From Deltaproteobacteria bacterium (GTDB taxonomy: Bacteria > Desulfobacterota > Binatia > Binatales > Binataceae), in contig JAJXYF010000025.1 in the NCBI GenBank assembly GCA_021780755.1, positions 22,878 to 86,877 on the forward strand: a DNA stretch of 64,000 bases. Reading direction: 5' to 3'. Both the position numbers and the translations under genes were made by a program. Below are positions 42,457 to 50,334 of this stretch, piece after piece; the stretch's first letter is position 1, and each line of letters begins with the position of its first letter. Below the pieces are notes generated by a model. It did not search any database, had not been told where the DNA came from, and saw only the letters and a list, made by a program, of their open reading frames with translations.

Positions 42457-43962
42457 GTGTTTCGCCTAAAACATCTACCGCTCGACACCTTGCGTGAGCA
42501 CGTCGTGATGATTCACGAACTGGCGGTGCGCAATGGGAACCTGGGTCTTAATCCGCTCGATCGCGTGCTGGTTTCGGGCCGAGATCCTGCGACCGGGAAG
42601 CGCCGGGAGATTACCGGTGTTCTTAATTTCTGCCGCGACAATCTGCTGGAGCCGGATGAAGTCGGAGTATCGGATGAGGCCTTTCGCGACCTCGGCTTGG
42701 CGGAGCGCACGGAGGTCAGCGCCGCGCTTGCCGTCGCCCCGCACAGTGTCGATCTGGTACGCGCCAAGCTGGAGGGGGTGCGACTTGACCACGCGGGCTT
42801 CACTGCAATACTCGGCGATGTTGCGGCGCGACGTTATTCACGCGTCGAGCTCGCGATGTTCGTTCTCGCGTGCGCCTTGAAACGACTCGACCTTGCCGAA
42901 CTGGTGGATTACACGCGCGCGATGATCGATACCGGCGAGCAACTGAGTTTCGCCTCGGCTCCGATCGTGGACAAGCATTGCATCGGAGGCATACCGGGAA
43001 ATCGCACGACCATGATTATCGTGCCAATCCTTGCCGCGCTCGGCCTCACTGTTCCCAAGACCTCCTCGCGCGCGATCACTTCGCCCGCCGGAACCGCCGA
43101 CACCATGGGGATCCTCGCCGATGTTTCGCTCTCGGCCGATCGTATCTACAACGTGATCGGAAAGACCGGCGGCTGCATCGTGTGGGGCGGTGCACTCGAA
43201 CTGGCTCCGGCCGACGACGTGCTCATAACCGTGGAACGGCCGATGGAATTGGACACCGAGGCCCAGATGGTTGCTTCGATTCTCGCAAAGAAGAAGACCG
43301 TTGGGGCAACCCACGTGCTGATTGATATTCCGGTGGGACGCACCGCCAAGGTTCGCACCTATGCGGCGGCCGAGACACTGGCCGCGCTTTTTCACGACGT
43401 AGCGACGCGGATCGATTTGCGTCTGGAGGTCGCGCTAACGGATGCGCGCGCTCCGATAGGACGTGGAATCGGCCCGCGGCTCGAAGCGTTGGACGTACTG
43501 GCAGTTTTGCGTGGGGATATCGATGCGCCGCAGGATCTTCGCGAGAAATCGCTCTATCTAACCTCGAGAATCCTCGAGATGAGTGGAAAAGTGGGCCCCG
43601 GTGCGGGCTACCGCGAGGCGCGGCGCATGCTCGATTCGGGCGCCGCACTGAAAAAGTTTACCGACATTGTAAGCGCGCAAGGTGCGCGCGACCTGCCCCC
43701 CGAGGCACTCTACCGTCAGATGGTTACTGCTCAGGCGGACGGGCGCATTCGCGAGATCGATTGCTGGGAGATTGCACGGGTGGCAAAACGTGCGGGCGCT
43801 CCCGCCAACGTCGCTGCCGGTGTACGAATGCTCAAGACTATCGGCGATGTTGTAGCCAGGGACGAGCCATTGTTCGAGATTCACGCTTCGAGTTCGGAGC
43901 AACTTGATACCGCACGAAGCTACGCCGAGACCCATCCAGAAATTATTACGTTCGGGTTTTAG
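42457..43962 (+). CDS. AMP/thymidine phosphorylase family, long archaeal-like form
   Basis: 501 residues. The family core has DKHCIGGIPGNRTTM (phosphate binding), SSRAITSPAGTADTM and KTGGCIVWGG. The long N-terminal domain (first 85 residues) is the extra domain of archaeal AMP phosphorylase and of the bacterial thymidine phosphorylase type 2 family, absent in classical DeoA. It should cleave a nucleoside or nucleoside monophosphate to base and ribose (bis)phosphate; which substrate cannot be told. GAGG 8 bases before GTG 42457 supports that start over TTG 42451. It lies 13 bases after the beta-CASP gene. PRPP synthetase genes lie in the same island. Confidence 0.88.
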   Translation: MFRLKHLPLDTLREHVVMIHELAVRNGNLGLNPLDRVLVSGRDPATGKRREITGVLNFCRDNLLEPDEVGVSDEAFRDLGLAERTEVSAALAVAPHSVDLVRAKLEGVRLDHAGFTAILGDVAARRYSRVELAMFVLACALKRLDLAELVDYTRAMIDTGEQLSFASAPIVDKHCIGGIPGNRTTMIIVPILAALGLTVPKTSSRAITSPAGTADTMGILADVSLSADRIYNVIGKTGGCIVWGGALELAPADDVLITVERPMELDTEAQMVASILAKKKTVGATHVLIDIPVGRTAKVRTYAAAETLAALFHDVATRIDLRLEVALTDARAPIGRGIGPRLEALDVLAVLRGDIDAPQDLREKSLYLTSRILEMSGKVGPGAGYREARRMLDSGAALKKFTDIVSAQGARDLPPEALYRQMVTAQADGRIREIDCWEIARVAKRAGAPANVAAGVRMLKTIGDVVARDEPLFEIHASSSEQLDTARSYAETHPEIITFGF

Positions 43963-44136
43963 AAGCTGCACGAATATCATGCGGGCGTGTTCCGACCACG
44001 GCGGCTGTCGGCGACCTGGATCAAGGCGGAGTCTAAGTAGTGTTTGCGAAACCGTGCGAACCGCCAGGCGCGATCGTTTTCGCCGACTAGATCGTCGCGG
44101 GTATGCCTGTCGATCTCTCCTCGACGGCGCCTTCTC

Positions 44137-45750
44137 TCACTCCGCAAGCGCAGCGTTGCGCTCCTTTTCCTCTCGCACTTCCGTCAGGGTTGCTTCGCTG
44201 AGCAGCAGGAGCGTCGCCGCGGAGGCCGCATTTTCGAGCGCAAGGCGAACTACCTTGGTGGGATCGATGACGCCGGCTTCGACCAGATCGACATACTTTC
44301 GCTCAGCGGCGTCGTAGCCCCAGTTGCCCTGATGAACCCGCATCTCATGGATAACCACGCCGCCGTCCTCGCCTGAATTCTCGGCAAGTTGACGCGCGGG
44401 TTCCCGCAGCGAGTGTTTGAGGATTTGTAAGCCAGTGCGTTCGTCGCCCGTGCACTGGTCTTCTTCGCGCTCGACCGCATCGATAGCGCGGAGCAGCGCA
44501 AGTCCGCCGCCCGGCACGATCCCTTCCGCAATCGCGGCGCGGGTCGAGCTGATGGCATCTTCCAGCGCCTCCTTGCGACTCTTCATCTCAGACTCGGATG
44601 GCGCGCCCACCCGTATGACCGCGACACCGCCGGCGAGCTTCCCGAGCCGCTCTTTTAGTTTCTCGCGGTCATAATCGCTGGTGGTCTTGTCGATCTGCTG
44701 GCGGAGCTGCTGCTTGCGCCCTTCGATTAATTCCTTTTTGCCGAGACCACCGATTATTTTGGTGTTATCGCGATCGACAACCACCCTTTGCGCGCGCCCG
44801 AGTTCGGCCATCTCGACCTGCTCAAGCTTGCTCCCGACATCTGCCGAGATTACGCGGCCGCCGGTCAGTATCGCGAGGTCTTCGAGCATCTCCTTGCGGC
44901 GATCCCCGAATCCGGGCGCCTTGACCGCTACACACTTCAATGCGCCACGGAGCTTGTTGACCACCAGCGTAGCCAGCGCCTCTCCATCAACGTCCTCAGC
45001 GATAATCAGCAACGCCCGGGCCGCGCGAACGATCTCTTCCAGCAGCGGAACCAAATCCTTCATCGCGCTGATCTTCTTGTCCGTGATAAGGACTACGGCA
45101 TCTTCGAGTACCACCTCCATTTTTTCCGGATCTGTCACGAAGTAGGGCGATAGGTACCCGCGGTCGAAGGCGAGTCCCTCAACGATCTCGAGCTGAGTCT
45201 CGGTGGTTTTGGATTCCTCGAGCGATACCACCCCTTCGGCGCCAACTTTTTCGAACGCGTCGGCCACCAACTCACCAACCGCAAGGTCATTGTGCGCCGA
45301 GATGGCCGCGATCTGCGCTTTTTCTCGCCGGCTCCGCACCGCGCGGGACAAACCCCGCAAAGACCCGACGGCGGCCTTGATGCCACGGTCGATACCGCGT
45401 TTCAAATCGATTGCGCTGGCACCGGCGGCTACATTGCGAACGCCCTCGGCAAAAATAGCGTAGGCCAATATCGTTGCCGTGCTGGTGCCGTCGCCGACCG
45501 CCTCACCGGTGCGTTCGGCGGCTTGCCGGATCATCCGGGCGCCGAGATTTTCGCAAGGATCCTTGAGCTCTATTTCCTTCGCAATCGTGACGCCGTCGTT
45601 GCAGACCACCGGCACCCCGAAGCTCTTCTGGATCAGGACACACTTCGACTTTGGCCCCAGCGTGATCCTCACTGCGTCGACCAACTTTTTCGCACCACGG
45701 AGCAGACTTTCCCGAGCTTCCGACTGGAAATGCAGTTCCTTGTACGCCAT
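44137..45750 (-). CDS. GroEL/HSP60 chaperonin, divergent, no GGM tail
   Basis: 537 residues with hallmark segments [12 protein letters not shown] near residue 31, [28 protein letters not shown] (nucleotide site) and [13 protein letters not shown]. The usual Gly-Gly-Met tail is missing; the protein ends ERNAALAE. No groES lies next to it. GGAGG sits 7 bases upstream of the ATG. The substitutions and isolated position suggest a second, specialised chaperonin beside a housekeeping groESL elsewhere, probably serving the stress island. Whether it works with GroES is unknown. Confidence 0.93.
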   Translation of the reverse strand: MAYKELHFQSEARESLLRGAKKLVDAVRITLGPKSKCVLIQKSFGVPVVCNDGVTIAKEIELKDPCENLGARMIRQAAERTGEAVGDGTSTATILAYAIFAEGVRNVAAGASAIDLKRGIDRGIKAAVGSLRGLSRAVRSRREKAQIAAISAHNDLAVGELVADAFEKVGAEGVVSLEESKTTETQLEIVEGLAFDRGYLSPYFVTDPEKMEVVLEDAVVLITDKKISAMKDLVPLLEEIVRAARALLIIAEDVDGEALATLVVNKLRGALKCVAVKAPGFGDRRKEMLEDLAILTGGRVISADVGSKLEQVEMAELGRAQRVVVDRDNTKIIGGLGKKELIEGRKQQLRQQIDKTTSDYDREKLKERLGKLAGGVAVIRVGAPSESEMKSRKEALEDAISSTRAAIAEGIVPGGGLALLRAIDAVEREEDQCTGDERTGLQILKHSLREPARQLAENSGEDGGVVIHEMRVHQGNWGYDAAERKYVDLVEAGVIDPTKVVRLALENAASAATLLLLSEATLTEVREEKERNAALAE

Positions 45751-46250
45751 TGGCGCTGCCTCCTGAAATCTACGATGAGTTGGCTGTTCAGCGGATCATG
45801 CGAACAACTCTTTGAGAGCTTTGCCGATCTGTTTTACTCCGAGTTTCGCTTGGCTTTCGGACTGTTTCAGTTTCTATTCAGTAGCGCAGCAGGTGCCGAT
45901 CGAGGTTAAGCCGGAGATGGAAGATCGACGGCTTCCTGCGCCACTCGGTAACGGCACCGTCGCCGTCAGGTTGAGCAAGCACCGCGCCATCCATAGGTTG
46001 GCGGACGGAAATGATACGCCGCCCACGCGCTGTAGCCGTTCGCATCATCGGTGAATGATCGCTGCTTCCAATCGAACCATCGAACGCCGAAACGGGTCCG
46101 GTGCGACGACGCGATGGCAGTCGGGCAGAGAGTTAACCCATCGAAGTCAACGGAGCGGAAGGGCAGGGCAAGCGCCTCCCGGGCATCATTCGTCGTCGCT
46201 CGATCGGAGTTGGCACGGCGCTGGCTGCAAGATGTTATGAGGATTGGAAG
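45751..46250. other. Intergenic region, no gene seen
   Basis: 500 bases between the GroEL start and a small plus-strand gene. ORFs on both strands have shadow-like composition (Arg/His/Ser-rich) and no ribosome sites. The GroEL promoter should lie in the first 150 bases; no CIRCE-type inverted repeat was recognised. Confidence 0.45.
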
Positions 46251-46451
46251 ATGCCAGTGAATGTTGTCAGGACGGCCGAGCAAGAGATCGCATGGGAGCG
46301 CGCGAAGACTCGCGCCCGGGAAGAATATCCCGAAGCGACGGGCGCTCGCTTTTATCGGATCGTAATGGCCATTTACAAGAAGATGGCCCATTATCAGCCG
46401 CACTCTTCTAACGCGACCGAAAAATCCGCCGCCGCTAGGAGAATGCGCTGA
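46251..46451 (+). CDS. Small conserved protein of unknown function
   Basis: 66 residues. EIAWERAKTRAREEYPEATG and FYRIVMAIYKKMAHYQ form two helices seen in a widespread family of small uncharacterised proteins in which the second helix reads YxxVMxIYxxM. It ends 35 bases before the convergent PRPP synthetase gene. Function unknown. Confidence 0.72.
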   Translation: MPVNVVRTAEQEIAWERAKTRAREEYPEATGARFYRIVMAIYKKMAHYQPHSSNATEKSAAARRMR

Positions 46452-46486
46452 CAAACGCCCTCGTACTGAGCGGTCGCCCCGCCACA

Positions 46487-47425
46487 TCATCGATGGCACA
46501 GGAGTTCCGTCATGGACTCATCGATGTTCAGACGACTCACCGACTCGGCGAGCATCGGGGCGAGGCTCACCACCTGCAGCGCGAGCGAACCATGCTCCGG
46601 GGCCGGCAGACTGTCGGTCACCACGATTCGTTTCAGCGGCAAAGCGGAAAGTCGATGGATCGCGGGGCCCACCAGCAATGCATGGCTGGCGACGACGGTG
46701 ATCTCGGGCAGGCATCCCGCCGCAATCATGGCTGTCGCGGCGGCCTCGATTGTGCCACCGGTCGAGATCATGTCGTCCACGATAATCGGCCTGCGTCCGG
46801 CGACCTCGCCAACGATGCCGCGAACTCTTACCTCTTCGCCGCTGAGACGGGTCTTGTGGGCAATTGCGATAGGCCGGCGTAGTAGTTCCCCGTAGCATTC
46901 GGCGAGTTTGACGGCCCCTAAATCCGGCGCGACGATTACGCTCTTGTCAGTGACCAACTCCTCGATCGCGTTGGCAAGCAGTGACACCGCGCTCAGGTGC
47001 TCTAGTGGGACGCTGAAGAATCCCTCAAGTGAAACCGTGTGAAGATCGACCGCCACAATTCGCTCAAAGCGAGCAACTCTCAACATGTCCGCGATGAGCC
47101 GCCCGCCAACCGCTTCCCGCCCCTTTGCCCGGCGATCCTGGCGCGCATATCCGAAGTACGGAACTATGCCGGTGAGACGGGCTGCACCTGCTCGCCGGCA
47201 CGCGTCAGCGAGGAAGAGCAGTTCCATCAGGTGAAGGTCCACTGGGGGGCCGGTCGGCTGAACCACATAGACGTCGCAGCCGCGCACGCTCTCATCGATT
47301 TCCACGTATAGCTCGCTGTCGGGAAAACGGTTTAGAACCGAGCGGCAGACCCGGGTTCCGAGCCGTTCAGCAATAGCGTCGGCCAGCAAGGGGTTTCCGG
47401 ACCCGGCCACCAGAGCGAGATTCAT
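46487..47425 (-). CDS. Ribose-phosphate pyrophosphokinase (PRPP synthetase, copy 1)
   Basis: 312 residues. The ribose-5-phosphate/PRPP loop is IIVDDMISTGGT near 217, the flexible loop YARQDRRAKGRE near 97 and the Mg/ATP site VVAVDLHTVSLEG near 126. It makes PRPP from ribose 5-phosphate and ATP. It has a paralog at 54497 with the same order and slightly different active loops (SRQDRNASGQQ). Both differ from housekeeping PrsA in length and sequence, as seen in phosphorylase-linked PRPP synthetases of other stress islands. It may also act on ribose 1,5-bisphosphate-derived pools; that is inference. Confidence 0.92.
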   Translation of the reverse strand: MNLALVAGSGNPLLADAIAERLGTRVCRSVLNRFPDSELYVEIDESVRGCDVYVVQPTGPPVDLHLMELLFLADACRRAGAARLTGIVPYFGYARQDRRAKGREAVGGRLIADMLRVARFERIVAVDLHTVSLEGFFSVPLEHLSAVSLLANAIEELVTDKSVIVAPDLGAVKLAECYGELLRRPIAIAHKTRLSGEEVRVRGIVGEVAGRRPIIVDDMISTGGTIEAAATAMIAAGCLPEITVVASHALLVGPAIHRLSALPLKRIVVTDSLPAPEHGSLALQVVSLAPMLAESVSRLNIDESMTELLCHR

Positions 47426-47706
47426 ATCAGTTCACCCGCAAATCAATCCTTGATTTGTTATGAGCATTGGCCGTGCCACTGCCGGCTAATTGAAGCTTCT
47501 AATCGACCGCCTGCGCATTCGCGACCGGGATGATCTCCGGCCTGGGACGCGTGTGAAAACAAGATCTGGTTCCGTTGGAAGCAGGGCCGGCTTTCCCTGT
47601 TCACATCTGTATCCGATGGGTCCAGCGACGCGGTGTCGCTTCGAGGGGAACCCGACGGCACGCCTGATGCACCCCAGAATGTGGATTGCAAAAGCGGGGA
47701 AGCTTC

Positions 47707-49029
47707 ATGACACAACAGATCTCGATTCCCTCCGACTCGGTGCGGTTGGAAGGCGAACTGATTATTCCGCAGGACGCGGTCGGAGTGGTTCTTTTCGCTC
47801 ATGGCAGCGGTAGCGGTCGCCTCAGTCCGCGCAATCAATTCGTTGCCGAGGCACTGCGTAATGCGCGGATCGGCACGCTGCTCTTCGATCTTCTAACCGA
47901 AGAGGAGGCCGCGGACCGCGACAATGTATTCGACATTGGCTTTCTCGCGCACCGTTTGTCTGACGCGACGAGCTGGCTGCGGGGGAGACGCGAGACGAGA
48001 GACTGTTCCTTGGGATATTTCGGCGCGAGCACGGGCGCGGCGGCCGCGTTGGCCGCGGCGGCACAAAATCGTGCGGTCAGGGCGGTAGTTTCGCGCGGCG
48101 GCCGGCCGGACCTCGCGCTCCGTCATCTTGCCGACGTGAGGGCGCCGACCCTGCTTATTGTCGGCGGCAACGACTACGGCGTAATCGAGCTCAACGAGCA
48201 AGCTTACCGCGCCTTGCGGTGCGAAAAGTCTCTCAAGATCGTTCCGGGTGCAACCCATCTCTTCGAGGAAGCGGGGGCCTTGGAGCAGGTTGCCGAGCTT
48301 GCGAGTGACTGGTTCGCTCGCCACCTGAAAACGCAAGGGGCCAGCGAACTCATGACGCGAGAGACGATGGTCTATTCGACCCGCGCGCAGGCCGGCCAAA
48401 TGCTCGCGCGGCGCTTGATGCCCTATGCCAACCAGAACGTCGTCGTGCTTGGAGTTCCCCGCGGCGGGTTGCCGGTCGCCAAAGAGGTTGCAGACGCATT
48501 AGGCGCTCCCCTTGATGTGGTTGTCGTGCGCAAGCTGGGGGCTCCGGGCCAACCGGAGTTGGGAATTGGAGCGGTCGTCGATGGCGATCATCCACGTGCG
48601 ATCTTCAACCAGGACATCATCGAACACCTCGGTGTCTCCGACGAATACATCGATGCTGAAATCGCGCGGCAATTGAAGGAAGTGAACCGCCGCGAAAGTG
48701 CATATCGGGGCGGCCGCGCGAAGATTCCACTCATGGGCAAGATCGCCATCGTCGTCGATGACGGAATTGCGACCGGCTCTTCGATCCGGGCGGCTCTGCG
48801 CGGTGTACACCGTCAGAAACCAAAGCGGCTGGTGCTCGCGGTCCCGGTCGCGCCTGCGGACACCATCGAGGCGCTGCGCACCGAAGCCGACGAAATTGTC
48901 TGTCTCGAGACGCCCGAAGATTTCTTTGCGGTGGGTCAGTTCTACCGCGATTTCCATCAGGTAACTGACGATGAAGTGAGGACGATTCTGCAAACCAAAC
49001 AACCCGCCGGAGCGCATCCACAAGCGTAG
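47707..49029 (+). CDS. Alpha/beta hydrolase fused to phosphoribosyltransferase
   Basis: 440 residues from the ATG at 47707 (GGGGA 6 bases upstream). Residues 1-210 are a dienelactone-hydrolase-like domain: VVLFAHGSGSGRLSPRN, nucleophile in GYFGASTGAAAAL, Asp in VGGNDYGVIE and His in PGATHLFEE. Residues 220-425 are a type I phosphoribosyltransferase with VLGVPRGGLPVAKEVADAL and the PRPP loop IAIVVDDGIATGSSIRAAL. The hydrolase lacks a signal peptide, so the enzyme is cytoplasmic. The fusion is known as a two-domain family in Proteobacteria, but its reaction is not established. It is flanked by PRPP synthetase and Hsp20 genes. Confidence 0.88.
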   Translation: MTQQISIPSDSVRLEGELIIPQDAVGVVLFAHGSGSGRLSPRNQFVAEALRNARIGTLLFDLLTEEEAADRDNVFDIGFLAHRLSDATSWLRGRRETRDCSLGYFGASTGAAAALAAAAQNRAVRAVVSRGGRPDLALRHLADVRAPTLLIVGGNDYGVIELNEQAYRALRCEKSLKIVPGATHLFEEAGALEQVAELASDWFARHLKTQGASELMTRETMVYSTRAQAGQMLARRLMPYANQNVVVLGVPRGGLPVAKEVADALGAPLDVVVVRKLGAPGQPELGIGAVVDGDHPRAIFNQDIIEHLGVSDEYIDAEIARQLKEVNRRESAYRGGRAKIPLMGKIAIVVDDGIATGSSIRAALRGVHRQKPKRLVLAVPVAPADTIEALRTEADEIVCLETPEDFFAVGQFYRDFHQVTDDEVRTILQTKQPAGAHPQA

Positions 49030-49061
49030 GCGGATAGGGACAAAAGACAGGAGGGAAGACC

Positions 49062-49580
49062 ATGGGATTACTAGAGAGATGGCAGCCGTCGAAAGAAATG
49101 GAGCGTTTTCGCAATGAGTTCGACAATTTGGTCGAACGCTTCAACCTCGACCGGGATTGGTTCCGCCCCTTTCGCTTCAACGGAGAACTCCTCGGCGAAC
49201 GGGAGCCCGGAGCGACGCGGCCCGCGATCGAGTCGCGCGTGGAAGACGGCAGGTTCATAGTTCGCACCGACCTGCCCGGCATCGATCCGAAGGATGTCGA
49301 TATCAAGGTCGTGCGCGACGTCCTGACGATCAAGGGTTCAAGGGAGGAAAAGCGCGAGGCCAAGCAGGCGGATTTCCTCAGACGCGAAATCCGCTACGGC
49401 TCTTTCGAGCGTGCAATCTCGCTGCCCGAAGGGATCAGGGCCGAGGATCTGAAGGCGACCTATCACGAGGGTGTGCTTGAAATCAGCGCGCCCATGCCGA
49501 AAGAGGCCGCACCCAAGGAAGTGAAGATCCAGATCGAGGCACCAAAGGTCAACGGCGGCAAAAAGGCCGACGCCGCGTAG
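49062..49580 (+). CDS. Hsp20/alpha-crystallin small heat-shock protein
   Basis: 172 residues. The alpha-crystallin domain covers about 60-155, from ESRVEDGRFIVRTDLPGID to the C-terminal strand, with YGSFERAISLPEGI and GVLEISAP. The usual C-terminal I-x-I contact is IQI in VKIQIEAP. A GGAGGG box precedes the ATG. Small heat-shock proteins hold unfolded clients without ATP. It is 32 bases after the hydrolase-PRT gene and 66 bases before a CBS-domain gene, in one plus-strand unit. Confidence 0.93.
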   Translation: MGLLERWQPSKEMERFRNEFDNLVERFNLDRDWFRPFRFNGELLGEREPGATRPAIESRVEDGRFIVRTDLPGIDPKDVDIKVVRDVLTIKGSREEKREAKQADFLRREIRYGSFERAISLPEGIRAEDLKATYHEGVLEISAPMPKEAAPKEVKIQIEAPKVNGGKKADAA

Positions 49581-49646
49581 CAAATTGCGGAGAAGCTTTC
49601 GCTTCGCCGCGCCAATAACAGCCTGGGAAGGCAAAGGAGGTCGAGC

Positions 49647-50135
49647 ATGAGAGTCGAACAATTGATGACCCGCGAGTTGAAGGTCTGTGTTGAGGCCGAT
49701 ACGCTCAACCGCGCGGCTCAACTGATGTGGGAGTCTGATTGCGGCTGTATTCCGGTGGTCAGAGCGGATGGCGACGGCATGGTGACCGGGATTATCACGG
49801 ACCGCGATATCGCAATGGCGGCGTATACGCAGGGCAAGCAACTCTGGGCAATCCCGGTTGGCGCCGCGATGGCGCGGAAGGTGATCGTGTGTCATGCCAG
49901 CGACGGCATCAGTCAGGCCGAGGCGTTGATGCGCGACAACCGGGTGCGACGAGTCCCCGTCCTCGACCACAACGAACACCTGGTGGGATTACTTTCGCTT
50001 AGCGATGTCGCTCGTGAGGCCCAGCGTGAAACGTCCGCCGGTAAGCGCGCGGAGGTGACCATCGAAGGAGTGTCGGAAACACTGGCGTCGGTCTGTCAAC
50101 CTCGCCCGTCGCACGAAGTGACGCTGGCAGCGTAA
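49647..50135 (+). CDS. Two-CBS-domain protein (copy 1)
   Basis: 162 residues with paired CBS domains: VEQLMTRELKVCVEADTLNR to GIITDRDIAMAAY, and AMARKVIVCHASDGISQ to LVGLLSLSDVAREA. Stand-alone CBS pairs bind adenine nucleotides and report energy state. The C-terminal 35 residues are extra. AGGAGG lies 8-9 bases upstream. The partner it controls is not readable; the island's nucleotide enzymes are candidates. A second CBS protein is encoded at 62564. A strong hairpin follows. Confidence 0.92.
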   Translation: MRVEQLMTRELKVCVEADTLNRAAQLMWESDCGCIPVVRADGDGMVTGIITDRDIAMAAYTQGKQLWAIPVGAAMARKVIVCHASDGISQAEALMRDNRVRRVPVLDHNEHLVGLLSLSDVAREAQRETSAGKRAEVTIEGVSETLASVCQPRPSHEVTLAA

Positions 50136-50170
50136 GAAGCACCGCATACGGCCAACCGGATCGGCATAAG

Positions 50171-50209
50171 GAGGGCGAGTGGCGCTACGCACATTGACCA
50201 CTCGCCCTC
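50171..50209. terminator. Hairpin between convergent CBS and glucan phosphorylase genes
   Basis: GAGGGCGAGTGG (50171-50182) pairs perfectly with its complement (50198-50209) across a 15-base loop. It lies between convergent genes and is probably a bidirectional terminator. Confidence 0.65.
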
Positions 50210-50334
50210 GCCAAGCACATAGGCAGCGCTCCCTCCGCCGTGAAGTTGCGACTTCGCATATCGGCCGTGTTAACCATCGCGGACAGTTATGTGGTGAGTG
50301 TGAAGGAGGGAATTGAACGAGAACGACCGATGAA

